DNA of 64,000 nt from Leptospira perdikensis (GCF_004769575.1 NZ_RQGA01000007.1:198936-262935), one strand, 5' to 3'; shown: positions 7,764 to 17,052, numbered from the stretch's first letter. The notes: a model not told the origin generated them from the sequence alone. Numbers and translations are program-made.

Positions 7764-9172
7764 AAAGAAATGGTTTCGTTTTGGAATTCCTTCCTGTTTA
7801 AAGAAGAAATGGTTTTTAATCCACCTGATAGATTTTGAAATTTCACTTTCCCTTTAAGTGCTACGGGAACATCAAATAGAATTTCTCCTGAAACCACTAA
7901 CTCTTCACAATAGAGAAGAGAAGGATATTCTTTGAATAAAGAATCAAATTGATCTATTTTTTTATAATGAGTTTCATCCAGAAGCACCAAAATCTCACCA
8001 AGTCCTGCCGATTTTCTTTCCTTTGTCATAGTGAGAGAAAAGTCAGAATTGAGTACATAGGCGTCAGAACGACGAATGAGATAATCTTCCGTTTTTTTCA
8101 CTGGGGCAAACCTGTCCCTAGGAATGATAATCCCTTTGAATTTAGAAAAATTACCAACGGCACTTCCCATCGCTGTTTCCAATTGAATTACCGGTTTGCC
8201 ATCTACTTGTTTCGGATTTACAATGAGGGACAAAGAAAAATTTCCTTGGTTGAATCTTTCTTTCAAAGCACGAAGATTGATCCAAAGATTGTTGGTGGAA
8301 AAAGTTCTAAATTTACCAAGACCGCTGAATTCATTTTCATGTTCTTTCGGAACTTGTGCAGTTTCCAACAACTCGTATTTAATAAACTTACCACTTAGAG
8401 TTTTTCGGTAGATAGCCCCCCCTTTTTTATCGGCAAGAGTCTTCGGAGTCATCTCCATTGCGAAATGAATGTCTTCCTTTAAAAGATAACTCACAATATG
8501 TGGATCAACCGTAGCTCCTAAATTGTCTCCATTGGAAAGGAAGGCAATTTCAAATCCCTTAGAGAGTAATTCATCCAAAATACCCTCCTGAACCATAGTG
8601 AAGTAAATATCACCATGACCCGGTGGGCACCAATTTTCTTTTTCATTTTTATTTTGGATGGGGACAAAGGTTTTTGCATCCAATCGAGGTACTTTGTTTT
8701 GTAAAAAACTAGTGCGAAGAGTTTGTTTAAATCCGTTTTTCTCTAATTCTTTTTGGGAATCTTTTTGTGTATTATAAGAATCCATAAAAAGAAGAGGAAC
8801 ATCAACCCCATACTCTGAACGAATGAACTCAATTTGTTTAGACATCACAGCAAGAAACGACATAGAGTCTTTGATGGGAATCAAAGACTTCGCTTTGTCG
8901 AGTCCCATACTAGTTCCAAGACCTCCGTTCAATTTAATCACCACCAATTTGGACAGAAGACTAAGGTCTGTAGCGTAAGAAGAATGGATGGTTTCTAAAG
9001 AGATTTCATCCGTTTTGGGATCCAAGTCTCCAACTTCTTCCCAATTGACCATTCCCGTTTCGCCGTTTCTCACAGCATCTACCTTGGTAATAAAATCGGC
9101 AATGAATGCGTCGGTAAGACCTGCGGCCTTCATAGTATCTCTAATCAATTGATCCGACTTCTGTTTCTCCAT
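7760..9172 (-). CDS. UTP--glucose-1-phosphate uridylyltransferase, eukaryotic (UDPGP) type
   Basis: 470 aa. Makes UDP-glucose from UTP and glucose-1-phosphate in the cytoplasm for envelope polysaccharide. It carries the UDPGP nucleotide-binding motif KLNGGLGTSMGLDKAKSLIP (about residues 85-104) and PPGHGDIYFTM further on, then a C-terminal beta-helix-like end. This is the eukaryotic UGP2 family, not bacterial GalU. I took the ATG at 9172 (AAGGG upstream, one base after the stop of the preceding gene) rather than the upstream in-frame start at 9199 inside that gene. Neighbours on the same strand are a secreted protein before and a lipoprotein after. Confidence 0.9.
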   Translation of the reverse strand: MEKQKSDQLIRDTMKAAGLTDAFIADFITKVDAVRNGETGMVNWEEVGDLDPKTDEISLETIHSSYATDLSLLSKLVVIKLNGGLGTSMGLDKAKSLIPIKDSMSFLAVMSKQIEFIRSEYGVDVPLLFMDSYNTQKDSQKELEKNGFKQTLRTSFLQNKVPRLDAKTFVPIQNKNEKENWCPPGHGDIYFTMVQEGILDELLSKGFEIAFLSNGDNLGATVDPHIVSYLLKEDIHFAMEMTPKTLADKKGGAIYRKTLSGKFIKYELLETAQVPKEHENEFSGLGKFRTFSTNNLWINLRALKERFNQGNFSLSLIVNPKQVDGKPVIQLETAMGSAVGNFSKFKGIIIPRDRFAPVKKTEDYLIRRSDAYVLNSDFSLTMTKERKSAGLGEILVLLDETHYKKIDQFDSLFKEYPSLLYCEELVVSGEILFDVPVALKGKVKFQNLSGGLKTISSLNRKEFQNETISL

Positions 9173-9173
9173 A

Positions 9174-9539
9174 TCATTTCCCTTCGTGTGGTTCCCCAAG
9201 TTCGATCCTATGTGGTTCTTCCGATACCGCAGGATTCCATAAAAAAAATACGAGGATATTTCGGCCGTCTTCCTTTGGAATCGCTACCGTTTCTTTCCTT
9301 TCATATTTTGGCATAAAAACTTCAAAATTGTACATCCAATACTTACCCTTTTTACGAGCCACTTGCCGGATTCCTTGTTTTAAGGGATCCTTTTTCGTAA
9401 GTTTTCCATAAGGAAGGGGGTATTTTGTTTCCCAAATTTGGGGTAAAAGCTTCGCTGCGTCTTCATAATTTCCGGGATCGGCGGAAAGAACCCCAGGAAA
9501 AAAGCCTAAAAGAATGATCAGAAAGAAACTATGACGCAT
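9174..9539 (-). CDS. Secreted protein of unknown function
   Basis: 121 aa. It has a clear Sec signal peptide (MRHSFFLIILLGFFPGVLSA, cleavage probably after LSA). The mature part of about 100 residues is basic and Tyr/Lys rich (KKGKYWMYNFEVFMPKYERK). No domain recognised. It ends one base before the pyrophosphorylase start codon, so the two genes are coupled. Confidence 0.75.
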   Translation of the reverse strand: MRHSFFLIILLGFFPGVLSADPGNYEDAAKLLPQIWETKYPLPYGKLTKKDPLKQGIRQVARKKGKYWMYNFEVFMPKYERKETVAIPKEDGRNILVFFLWNPAVSEEPHRIELGEPHEGK

Positions 9540-9654
9540 ACGATTCTAAAAGGCAATCCTATGTGAGTACGGTAATCGGTCAATTCAGGAATTCTTCTGG
9601 CGCTGGAATTGATTTTCATAGACAAGAATTGAGTCAGACAGAATCATTTAATTC

Positions 9655-10503
9655 ATGTTTCGATTCATAGAATATCTGGAACGTTTTTGGGCGTTATTGT
9701 CGTTTTATCTTCCCAGCCATTTGTTTGTGGAGAATAATAAAGATAAAAATATATTGATTGTTCCTGGTTTTCTTGCCGGACGTTCCTACTATTCTAGACT
9801 CAAATCCAACTTAGACAACTTGGGATTCAAAGTAGGAATCCTTTCTACCTTACGTGACCCTTTATCTCTGGAAGAAGCGGTTCAACATCTGGCAAACCAA
9901 ATCCTGACGGCACCTAACGAAGTGACTTTGATTGCTCATAACACCGGTGGGCTTCTCGTTTTGATTTTGCCTGATGAAGCCAGACGAAAAGTCAAACGCC
10001 TCATCACTCTTGGGACTCCTTTTCATGGTTCCGATCGATTTACTAATACAAGACAATCGTATTGGGGTTATGAATCCGAATGGGTCAAAACGAATTACAA
10101 AAATGCACTTTTCTTTCCTCTGTTCCAACCTCTCTCTGCGATTGAGGATTTTTCATTTCCTCCGCAAGAGAGTACTGAGTTTGGCCAAGGCCGTGATCTC
10201 TGGTTCGATATCCCCGGTAATTATAACTTAGTTAGAAGGAACGAGAACATCCGCACGCTGAGAGAGTTTTTAGGAACACCAAAAGACAGTATTGCCATTC
10301 ATTCTTCACCGAAAGCAAACCCTGAGTTCGCAGTTCCAAAAAAGATTGAAGTGGATTTTTCTAAGTATGAACCATCAGTTTATAAAAAGAATCAAAAACA
10401 ATTGGCCGTAAAAAAGAAGTCCGGGGCAAAAAAAACAACTCCGGCTAAAAAATCAAAACCTGTCTCGAAACCAAAAGCCAAAAAAAAGGCTAAAAAACGT
10501 TAG
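9655..10503 (+). CDS. Alpha/beta-hydrolase (lipase-like) protein lacking the catalytic serine, with Lys-rich tail
   Basis: 282 aa. The region NILIVPGFLAGRSYYSRLKS to LITLGTPFHGSDRF (about residues 33-125) has the layout of a lipase: oxyanion strand, nucleophile elbow and the conserved LGTP-HGS. The elbow, normally G-H-S-M-G-G, reads A-H-N-T-G-G with Asn96 in the Ser position. The later PGNYNLV has Asn191 where related lipases carry the catalytic Asp, and no plausible His follows. The last 45 residues are almost all Lys, Ala, Pro and Ser, like a histone-H1-type tail. It is likely a non-catalytic binding protein. No signal peptide and no clear ribosome site before the ATG. Confidence 0.7.
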   Translation: MFRFIEYLERFWALLSFYLPSHLFVENNKDKNILIVPGFLAGRSYYSRLKSNLDNLGFKVGILSTLRDPLSLEEAVQHLANQILTAPNEVTLIAHNTGGLLVLILPDEARRKVKRLITLGTPFHGSDRFTNTRQSYWGYESEWVKTNYKNALFFPLFQPLSAIEDFSFPPQESTEFGQGRDLWFDIPGNYNLVRRNENIRTLREFLGTPKDSIAIHSSPKANPEFAVPKKIEVDFSKYEPSVYKKNQKQLAVKKKSGAKKTTPAKKSKPVSKPKAKKKAKKR

Positions 10504-10515
10504 AAATTACTATTT

Positions 10516-10551
10516 GAAAAACAACTGCCCACCAAACAGCGGACAGTTGTT
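10516..10551 (-). terminator. Rho-independent terminator of the copper-storage-like gene
   Basis: Arms AACAACTG (10520-10527) and CAGTTGTT (10544-10551) pair perfectly. Read on the minus strand the stem is followed by a short T run, 20 bases past the stop of the gene at 10573. It may also slow transcripts coming from the convergent hydrolase gene. Confidence 0.65.
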
Positions 10552-10572
10552 CAAGTTATCCAGTTTATAGAA

Positions 10573-11019
10573 TTAAACTTTTTTTAACTCTTTGATACAA
10601 GCAAGACAGCTATCTCGACACTCTTTACAGATTGTGTGATGATTAGCATGTTTATCACATTCCTTTGCACAAGCTTCACAAACCTCAATACAAAGATTTG
10701 CTAACTTCTTCGTGAAACTGGAAGACTGGCTAGCTAATTTCACAAAAGAATCACATAAACTAATGACTTCTCTTGTACTCACCGCACAAGCTGCGAGAGA
10801 CTTATCCCCTTTTCCAAGTTCTGTGAGGCAATGACTGAGGCAAACCTCAGCAGAAAGTTGGCAATGCATGGCTACCATCATTGCTTTAGAATACTTAGAT
10901 TTTCCTGCCGATGGCATTGTCATTGTAGAATGATCATGGTCTTCTGCGGAAAGTGTAGATAAAATTCCTGAAACGGCAACTGCCATTCCTGCTTTTTGTA
11001 ATAATTCCTTGCGATTCAT
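10573..11019 (-). CDS. Csp1-like four-helix-bundle copper storage protein
   Basis: 148 aa with 13 cysteines, arranged as helix-spaced pairs (MHCQLSAEVCLSHC, ANLCIEVCEACAKEC, ICKECRDSCLAC). This is the pattern of the Csp/DUF326-type bundles, which hold many Cu(I) ions in a Cys-lined core. An N-terminal hydrophobic segment (AGMAVAVSGILSTLSA) suggests export; there is no twin arginine. Linker residues HDHSTMTM just after it could also bind copper. AGAGG precedes the ATG. The gene lies downstream of a Cys-containing lipoprotein gene on the same strand. Confidence 0.8.
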   Translation of the reverse strand: MNRKELLQKAGMAVAVSGILSTLSAEDHDHSTMTMPSAGKSKYSKAMMVAMHCQLSAEVCLSHCLTELGKGDKSLAACAVSTREVISLCDSFVKLASQSSSFTKKLANLCIEVCEACAKECDKHANHHTICKECRDSCLACIKELKKV

Positions 11020-11099
11020 ATCGTATAACCTCTGTTAAAATTTAAAAATCAATTGAAATGGAAATGAAATCCTTTCACCTCAAACGAGGTGTGACCATA

Positions 11100-11474
11100 T
11101 CAAATCAGAAGTCTTACGGTTTGTGTGGGAAAATAGGAGGGAGAATGACGAAGCCCGGAAATAAGCCACTTTACGGATGGACCAGAAAGGACCTGGGGTT
11201 GTTTAAAAAAAGTGAATCCATTCCAAGCGGTAAGTTTGATTTGTTTCCAAATGGGAAAATCAGGGCCGCTAGAAGACTGGAGTTCTTCATGTGTGATAGG
11301 GCATTCACAAGAATCAGCAGAACTTTCTTTTGATTCGGAAGTTTGGTGGCAAGGTGGAACAGAAGCCCGGTCCACAAATTTCTCAGCAGAAATACAAAAC
11401 CCAAATAGGGATGACTTACATCCCAGGTAGGTTAGAAAAATTAGAATGAATCCAATGGTAAACTTTCGTTTCAT
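11100..11474 (-). CDS. Lipoprotein of unknown function, possibly linked to copper handling
   Basis: 124 aa. The signal peptide MKRKFTIGFILIFLTYLGC ends in a lipobox with Cys19. Three more cysteines (PPCHQ, SCEC) occur in the first half of the mature protein; the rest has no recognised domain. It precedes the copper-storage-like gene by 80 bases on the same strand, and an operator-like dyad lies 18 bases upstream of its start. A role in metal handling is inference from position and Cys content. Confidence 0.6.
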   Translation of the reverse strand: MKRKFTIGFILIFLTYLGCKSSLFGFCISAEKFVDRASVPPCHQTSESKESSADSCECPITHEELQSSSGPDFPIWKQIKLTAWNGFTFFKQPQVLSGPSVKWLISGLRHSPSYFPTQTVRLLI

Positions 11475-11491
11475 ATTCTTCTGCTACAATA

Positions 11492-11507
11492 ATTAGACGA
11501 ATCTAAT
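11492..11507. promoter_or_regulatory. Operator-like dyad upstream of the lipoprotein/copper-storage genes
   Basis: ATTAGA-CGAA-TCTAAT is a perfect 6-bp inverted repeat 18 bases upstream of the lipoprotein start codon. It is AT-rich and has no T run after it, so an operator is more likely than a terminator for the preceding TraB-family gene. Confidence 0.4.
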
Positions 11508-11515
11508 CTTACTTC

Positions 11516-12739
11516 CTAAAGTAAATTCTTCAAGCCTTTTCCTGCAACAATGAAAGTTCCAATGGTAGATCCAAATTGTGGAAGAAAAAAAACGAGAAAG
11601 ATGTGGAGGACACGATTTTTCCAAAAACCAACAAATGATTCTGAATCTTCCGCAATATGTTCGAAATCTTCTACTAGGGGCTTACGTAAATACGATTCGG
11701 AAAGAGCACTCACCCAACCTGCCTTAAAAATCGGAACAAAAGTTCCAATGGGAGCCGTAATGAATGCAAGTAAAATAGAAATGGGATGGGCCCAAGCAAT
11801 GAGAGCCCCGAGAGCCGCAAGACCACCTTTGATATAAATAAGTTTAGAAAAAAGATCCATACCAGCTTCTCCACCTTGGCTCCAAGTGGTATAACCGATA
11901 AGGCCTGCAAAAAAAGTTGGATATAGAATGATACTGATATTGTCCCACCATTTTCGTTTAGGAACTTCATCTAACACAGACAAGTCGTTTTTTGTTTGGA
12001 TGTTTCTTGCAATCCCTGCCAAATGACCTGCACCGACCACGGCCAAAACTTTTTTCGTCGACTTTCCTTCGGTAGCCTGGCGAATTTTTTCTGCTAGATA
12101 CACATCTCTTTCATCAATGATCACATGTTTGACAGATTCATATTTTTTGGGAATTTGAGAAAAGAGATCTTTTAGGATATCATCCGATTTCATTTCTTCG
12201 ATTTTATCATCCGATACATCTTCGCGAACAAGAAGGGAAGCAAGTAAAGCACTGAAAAGATACATCTTAGAGAAAAAACCTACGTTCCCCCAAGACCTTT
12301 TTAGTGTGGTTTGGATTTCCCGATCTACAGCCATCACTGGTTTTTTCAGTGTTCGACCCATAGTGATTGCTTTACGCATTTCATCACCAGGTTTGATATC
12401 CTTATTTCCGATTTTCTTTTGAAAAGAAGAAAGAATGAGACTAGATAGAAGTAACCACATCTTTCTTTCTTTAAATACTTTGAATATATCTAACTTTTTT
12501 AAGTAGTCGGGATCTTCTACCGACTTCATTCGAGACTCACATAACTCAACACAAATGACATCGGGTTTGAGTGTTCGGATCATTTTTTCGACTTCATCTA
12601 CACTTTGTTTGGAAACATGGGCCGTTCCGAGAATGTGGACTTCCGTTTTTCCGATGGTTTGGAAGAGATAAGGTTCAATTGTTTTGAAACCTTTTTTGGT
12701 AGATTTTCTTGGGGGAGTAGTTTTTTTGATTGAACGCAT
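11516..12739 (-). CDS. TraB/PrgY-family membrane protein
   Basis: 407 aa. The N-terminal TraB domain includes VHILGTAHVSKQSVDEV, DVICVELCESR and VLAVVGAGHLAGI, with conserved GTAH, ELC-R and GAGH motifs of the TraB/TIKI putative protease fold. About four membrane helices follow in the last 140 residues. PrgY of enterococcal plasmids, a relative, limits pheromone activity; cellular roles in other bacteria are unclear. The basic N-terminal 20 residues look like an extension. It is divergent from cheD. Confidence 0.85.
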   Translation of the reverse strand: MRSIKKTTPPRKSTKKGFKTIEPYLFQTIGKTEVHILGTAHVSKQSVDEVEKMIRTLKPDVICVELCESRMKSVEDPDYLKKLDIFKVFKERKMWLLLSSLILSSFQKKIGNKDIKPGDEMRKAITMGRTLKKPVMAVDREIQTTLKRSWGNVGFFSKMYLFSALLASLLVREDVSDDKIEEMKSDDILKDLFSQIPKKYESVKHVIIDERDVYLAEKIRQATEGKSTKKVLAVVGAGHLAGIARNIQTKNDLSVLDEVPKRKWWDNISIILYPTFFAGLIGYTTWSQGGEAGMDLFSKLIYIKGGLAALGALIAWAHPISILLAFITAPIGTFVPIFKAGWVSALSESYLRKPLVEDFEHIAEDSESFVGFWKNRVLHIFLVFFLPQFGSTIGTFIVAGKGLKNLL

Positions 12740-12799
12740 AAGGAAAGGTTACTATCTATAATACCTAAGTAACGGTTCCACTCTCTAGAAACAAGTAGA

Positions 12800-13303
12800 A
12801 TGTCTATAAAATCCAAAATCATCAATGTGGGAATTGCCGACATCAAGGTCGGAAAAGATACGGATGTGCTTAGAACTACACTAGGTTCGTGCATAGGAAT
12901 CGTTTTGTATGATCCTGAGCAGAAAGTAGGAGCCATTTCCCACATCATGCTTGCCAAAGATCCAACGGGCAAGGACGCTTCCAAGTTTCCGCATAAGTAC
13001 GGGGAAACTGCCCTACCCATCCTTATCGAAATGATGAAACAACAAGGATCCAACATTGGCCAATACTCTTGTCGAATGTTCGGCGGAGCATCCATGTTTA
13101 AGGGAATCAATTCCCAGTTTTTACAAAACATTGGGGAACAGAACATAGCAATTGTCAAAAAATTTATGGAAGAGAAAAAAATCCCTGTCATAGTGGAAGA
13201 TGTGGCGGGGAACGAAGGAAGAACCATCAGTCTTTACTGTGACGACGGACGTGTTTTGCTAAAAAAAGCTGGTATGGAAAAATACCTTTATAAGGTGCGT
13301 TAG
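12800..13303 (+). CDS. cheD: Chemoreceptor glutamine deamidase CheD
   Basis: 167 aa, the usual length. Catalytic Cys31 in [12 protein letters not shown] and His48 in ISHIML are present, and FGGASMF matches the family. CheD deamidates glutamines on methyl-accepting chemotaxis proteins and can bind CheC/CheY-P, acting in the cytoplasm. It lies six bases before an HDOD gene and may be co-transcribed with it and aroK. No other chemotaxis genes are adjacent. Confidence 0.95.
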   Translation: MSIKSKIINVGIADIKVGKDTDVLRTTLGSCIGIVLYDPEQKVGAISHIMLAKDPTGKDASKFPHKYGETALPILIEMMKQQGSNIGQYSCRMFGGASMFKGINSQFLQNIGEQNIAIVKKFMEEKKIPVIVEDVAGNEGRTISLYCDDGRVLLKKAGMEKYLYKVR

Positions 13304-13309
13304 GCGACT

Positions 13310-14164
13310 ATGCTAAAATCAAAGGTTGATGAAGTATTACAAGACGTAAATAAACTACCTGCCATTTCGTCGGTTGTATCAAAGGTATTGGAAAAACTCC
13401 AAAAACCAGATGTAAATATCGCTGACCTTGCACAGGAGATTTCGAAAGACCCGGCCATCACTGCAAACGTTATTAAACTTTCTAACTCTGCGTATTATAG
13501 GGCATCCAAACCAATCCGGACGGTTCAAGAAGCCCTGATGACTCTCGGAATCAAAACGGTAAAAGAAATTGTCCTTCTCACGGCAGCCAAAGGGATTTTG
13601 TCTCAAGACCTAAACAGTTACCAATTGGAAGCTGCACAACTTTGGACCTCTTCCTTACTTGTAGCCGAACTTTCTAGTAAAATTGTACAACACAAAAAAC
13701 TCAAAATCGATAAGGATCTTGCCTTCACGTCTGGACTTCTTTGTAGTGTTGGTAAAATTGTTCTCGCTCAGTTCTTTAGTCCTGTCATGATGCAAATCAA
13801 AACCGATCTAAAAGACAACCAAGAACCCTTCTCAGTGTTAGAGAAAAAATATTTCGGATACACTCATATGGAAGTGTCTGAAAATCTTTTAAAACGTTGG
13901 AATTTTCCACAAGAGTTAACTGACGTTGTGGCAAATTATTTAACGCCAGAAAATTCAAAAAGTAATCCTCTCCTCACTTCTGTTGTCCATATTGCCAGTA
14001 TCCTAATTGTGGTTTCTGGAATTGGAATTGATATCGGTGGGGAATCAGTTCCGATTTCACCATTTGCATTAAACCAAACAGGCGTTACAGAAGCAGATAT
14101 CGAAACTTATTTTGTTCATATCCCTGATTTACAAGCCGGCCTAGCTGATTTGTTAAACGTTTAA
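13310..14164 (+). CDS. HDOD-domain signalling protein
   Basis: 284 aa, one HDOD domain over most of its length: LPAISSVVSKVLEKLQKP, ISKDPAITANVIKLSNSAYY, then GLLCSVGKIVLAQFF. HDOD is a degenerate HD fold without the metal-binding His-Asp pair needed for phosphodiesterase activity, and often sits in motility or chemotaxis circuits. Its place directly after cheD fits such a role. Confidence 0.9.
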   Translation: MLKSKVDEVLQDVNKLPAISSVVSKVLEKLQKPDVNIADLAQEISKDPAITANVIKLSNSAYYRASKPIRTVQEALMTLGIKTVKEIVLLTAAKGILSQDLNSYQLEAAQLWTSSLLVAELSSKIVQHKKLKIDKDLAFTSGLLCSVGKIVLAQFFSPVMMQIKTDLKDNQEPFSVLEKKYFGYTHMEVSENLLKRWNFPQELTDVVANYLTPENSKSNPLLTSVVHIASILIVVSGIGIDIGGESVPISPFALNQTGVTEADIETYFVHIPDLQAGLADLLNV

Positions 14165-14192
14165 GTTATATTTTTTAAAGAAATTATTTTCA

Positions 14193-14729
14193 ATGAACAT
14201 TATCTTTATTGGAGCAAGAGGGGCTGGCAAATCCAAAGTCTCTCGTTCCTTATCCAAACAAACAGAATTCCCCGTTGTTTCTACCGATTCCGTTGTCGTT
14301 TACGAAGCGGGTGGTGTGCCCATTCCTAAATTTGTAGAAAAGCACGGATGGAAAACTTTTCGTGAATTAGAATATTCAATTTTACAAAAGCTACAAGGAG
14401 CCGATGGGATCATTTTGGATTGTGGTGGTGGCATTTTATTTGATTTGGACGAATTCGGGAACGAAGTCCCAAGCCAAAGGAAATTGGATTTACTCCGAAG
14501 TTTAGGAAGGATTGTGTATTTGGAACGTGGGATAGATGAACTCATCGAAAAGGTAAAAGGAGATTCTACGAGACCTGACCTTTCCAAAGAGGCCTCCTAC
14601 CGTTCCATTTTAGAAAAAAGACTACCTATCTACCAAGAAGCCGCTCATTTTAAGTTAAACCTTTCTAAACTTTCCAAAGAAGAAGCCACTGAACGGATAT
14701 TAGACTGGCTCGGAATCAAATCTAAATAA
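14193..14729 (+). CDS. aroK: Shikimate kinase
   Basis: 178 aa. Phosphorylates shikimate with ATP in aromatic amino acid synthesis. Walker A is GARGAGKS (residues 7-14), STDSVV gives the Asp of the DxD-like site, and DCGGGI is the glycine-rich shikimate-binding motif; STRPDL carries the conserved lid Arg. It follows the HDOD gene by 28 bases. Confidence 0.9.
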   Translation: MNIIFIGARGAGKSKVSRSLSKQTEFPVVSTDSVVVYEAGGVPIPKFVEKHGWKTFRELEYSILQKLQGADGIILDCGGGILFDLDEFGNEVPSQRKLDLLRSLGRIVYLERGIDELIEKVKGDSTRPDLSKEASYRSILEKRLPIYQEAAHFKLNLSKLSKEEATERILDWLGIKSK

Positions 14730-14741
14730 AAAACGAAGTTT

Positions 14742-14769
14742 AACAAACCTTATACTCCGTTTGTTTTGC
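14742..14769 (+). terminator. Weak hairpin after aroK
   Basis: AACAAAC (14742-14748) pairs with GTTTGTT (14759-14765), followed by TTGCT. The stem is AT-rich and the T run is broken, so termination would be inefficient. The convergent TPM gene ends at 14842. Confidence 0.4.
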
Positions 14770-14841
14770 TCAAGTTACAAAAACCATCTAATAACAACTC
14801 CGGATTTTGACAGTTTTAATTCTGGGAAATTAAAAACCGAT

Positions 14842-15789
14842 TTACCAACTCCCACTGGAGCCGCCACCTCCAAAACTCCCTCCTCCTCCGCTAAACCCAC
14901 CACCGGAAGAACCTCCCGAAGAACTCCAACCTCCCCCAGAAGAACTGCCGGAGGAATAAGTTACTGAACCAGAAATTTTTTCAGACAAAGCCTTTACCCA
15001 AGAGATTTTATTTCTCGTTAGGCGGACAAATATAAACCCAACGATATAAATGAAATTACAAATCACCCAACCATAAAATCCGTAAAAAATAGACGGGACC
15101 CACTGAAAAAAGATAAGCAAAAAGAAAAATACCCATATACTGTTATCTTCTTTATGAAAGGCTAAAATAGTTGCGAAAAGAAAAATGATCCCAACGAAGA
15201 TAAGACCAATCAAATACAAATGCCAACCATCTTTGGCTCCAATTCCTCGAAAGGATCGGAACTGCTCCCATAAACTTGGCTCTTCTGGTGTAATACCTGT
15301 ATCCAAGGTCGAAAGGATTTCGTTTAGCCCGGCAGTGATCCCTTTTTCATACTCTCCCGACTTAAAATACGGAATCATTGTATTTCGGATCAGACGATTG
15401 CAATAGGCATCGGTTAGGATCCCTTCCAGTCCATATCCCACTTCGATCCTTACTTTTCTGTCCTCAGTGGATAGTAGTATCAAGACACCATTGTCTTGAT
15501 TCTTTTGTCCGAGCCTCCACTCTTCTGTAACTTTCAAACTATACTCTTCTAAAATATCACCTTCTAACGAACGTATAACGAGAATGGCAACTTGGTTGGA
15601 GGTTTTTTCTTCGTGTTCTTCTAAAACCTTTTCCCAAATTTCAGCATCAACATTGGTTATGGTTCCTACCTCCCAAGTGACTCGCCTTTCCAAAACAGGA
15701 ATCTCTTTTGCAGAAATACCAAAGGGAATCAGATTTGCAAAAAAAAGAACGGAGATCCCGAAACGGAGATCTGAAAATATAAATTTCAT
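14842..15789 (-). CDS. TPM-domain (YgcG-like) membrane protein with Gly/Ser-rich tail
   Basis: 315 aa from the ATG at 15789; a GTG two codons earlier is also possible. A signal peptide precedes a TPM domain (about residues 40-180: SNQVAILVIRSLEGDILEEY, GLEGILTDAYCNR), then about three membrane helices and a tail of Gly and Ser repeats ending GGGGSSGSW. This layout is shared by YgcG-type proteins with roles in envelope or photosystem repair; the biochemical activity is debated. The low-complexity tail is normal for the family. Confidence 0.85.
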   Translation of the reverse strand: MKFIFSDLRFGISVLFFANLIPFGISAKEIPVLERRVTWEVGTITNVDAEIWEKVLEEHEEKTSNQVAILVIRSLEGDILEEYSLKVTEEWRLGQKNQDNGVLILLSTEDRKVRIEVGYGLEGILTDAYCNRLIRNTMIPYFKSGEYEKGITAGLNEILSTLDTGITPEEPSLWEQFRSFRGIGAKDGWHLYLIGLIFVGIIFLFATILAFHKEDNSIWVFFFLLIFFQWVPSIFYGFYGWVICNFIYIVGFIFVRLTRNKISWVKALSEKISGSVTYSSGSSSGGGWSSSGGSSGGGFSGGGGSFGGGGSSGSW

Positions 15790-15840
15790 CGCCACAGGAT
15801 AGTTGACAAATGAGAAAAATCAAAGAATTTTTCTCGAGCC

Positions 15841-17052
15841 GTGGAAACAACTTTTTTATCCGATTCTGTATTAGTAAAAGCAGGAACCTTCAGTGATTAT
15901 CTGATGCTTTTTGGGATTGTTTTTTGGATATCTCTTTCCCTTTCTGGAATTTGGATTTGGAGACGAACACATATAGGTAAAATAGGAATCTTTTTTACCT
16001 TACTGATGTTTCTTCCCTTCAGTTTTATGTGTTATAAGTCATATCAAGATAAAGAGATATTCTCTTACAAATTAGTTATAGATAAAAATGAAAAAAAGGT
16101 CCGATTTGGAGATTCTGCACTAGAACCTGATATAGAATTTCCTTTTACAGAATTCATCTCTTACCAAATTAAATCGGAATCAGAATCAAAAAAAGATGGA
16201 AGGTTGTATTCTGATACAATTTACTTAAACCATATATCAGGATTGTTACTTCCCGTAGCCGTTGTTTCCGTTAGAAAGTATAACGATAGTAAAGAAAGTT
16301 TCAGCCGTTATACAAAACTCTCCAAAGAATTCAGAAAATTCTTCCGCATTTTTCCCTTACCCGTGGAAACAAGGACAGGAAAACCATTCAAAGAGCTTCT
16401 CGTCAAACCAAAGTTACCGAATGAAAAATCAGAACCCAACGTTGTGCTCAAAGGGGGAAAATTTGATACTATGATTTCTCCAAAAGAACAAACACAACAG
16501 ACAACTAACAATCCTCCTCAGTTCCCCATTCGATGGGATCACCACATCACAAACGCTAATTGGTATTTTTCACTAAGTCTTCTTAGTATCGGGAATTTAG
16601 GTTTATTTCTTTTTGTTGTCACAATTCGAGAAAATGGGAATTCCAACTGGGTTTGGGGATTGGTTTTGCTTTTTGTGGGTTATCTTTCATTTGCAGCCCA
16701 ATATCATTTTTGGATTCGTGAGAAACAAGGAACCCAATATAAAATTGAACCTGCCGAAAAGAGTTATTTGTTCTCTTCCTTAAAGGGCGGAAAATCCACA
16801 GAAGAAAAAGTATGGATCAGAAACTCTGATAAAATGGGTTTTTTGGAGTTACCAGGAAAGACCCTCCACATCCAAAGCAAACTTGCTTACGAAAAAACAA
16901 AGGCTCTTGCGAGTTCTCTCGAAGACCCATCTTCTGATTTCGGAGATGCCTTAAAACTAACAAAAGAGGCCTACGAAGCCTCCGATTGGGAGCGCTGGGA
17001 TTTAAGCGATCTTCCTATGGAAGTTGCAGTTCGCTTGTTTCTTGTACTCTAG
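15841..17052 (+). CDS. Membrane protein of unknown function
   Basis: 403 aa from a GTG at 15841; the start is uncertain because no strong ribosome site is visible. Two helices near the N-terminus (LMLFGIVFWISLSLSGIWIW and IGIFFTLLMFLPFSFMCY) are followed by a soluble region of about 170 residues, then two more helices (about 240-285) and a second soluble domain. The repeated helix-pair plus soluble-domain plan suggests internal duplication. No family recognised. Confidence 0.7.
   Translation: METTFLSDSVLVKAGTFSDYLMLFGIVFWISLSLSGIWIWRRTHIGKIGIFFTLLMFLPFSFMCYKSYQDKEIFSYKLVIDKNEKKVRFGDSALEPDIEFPFTEFISYQIKSESESKKDGRLYSDTIYLNHISGLLLPVAVVSVRKYNDSKESFSRYTKLSKEFRKFFRIFPLPVETRTGKPFKELLVKPKLPNEKSEPNVVLKGGKFDTMISPKEQTQQTTNNPPQFPIRWDHHITNANWYFSLSLLSIGNLGLFLFVVTIRENGNSNWVWGLVLLFVGYLSFAAQYHFWIREKQGTQYKIEPAEKSYLFSSLKGGKSTEEKVWIRNSDKMGFLELPGKTLHIQSKLAYEKTKALASSLEDPSSDFGDALKLTKEAYEASDWERWDLSDLPMEVAVRLFLVL

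Noticed and set aside
7949..8398. Open frame of 149 aa on the plus strand
   Set aside because: Antisense to the well-supported uridylyltransferase; no start signal or domain.
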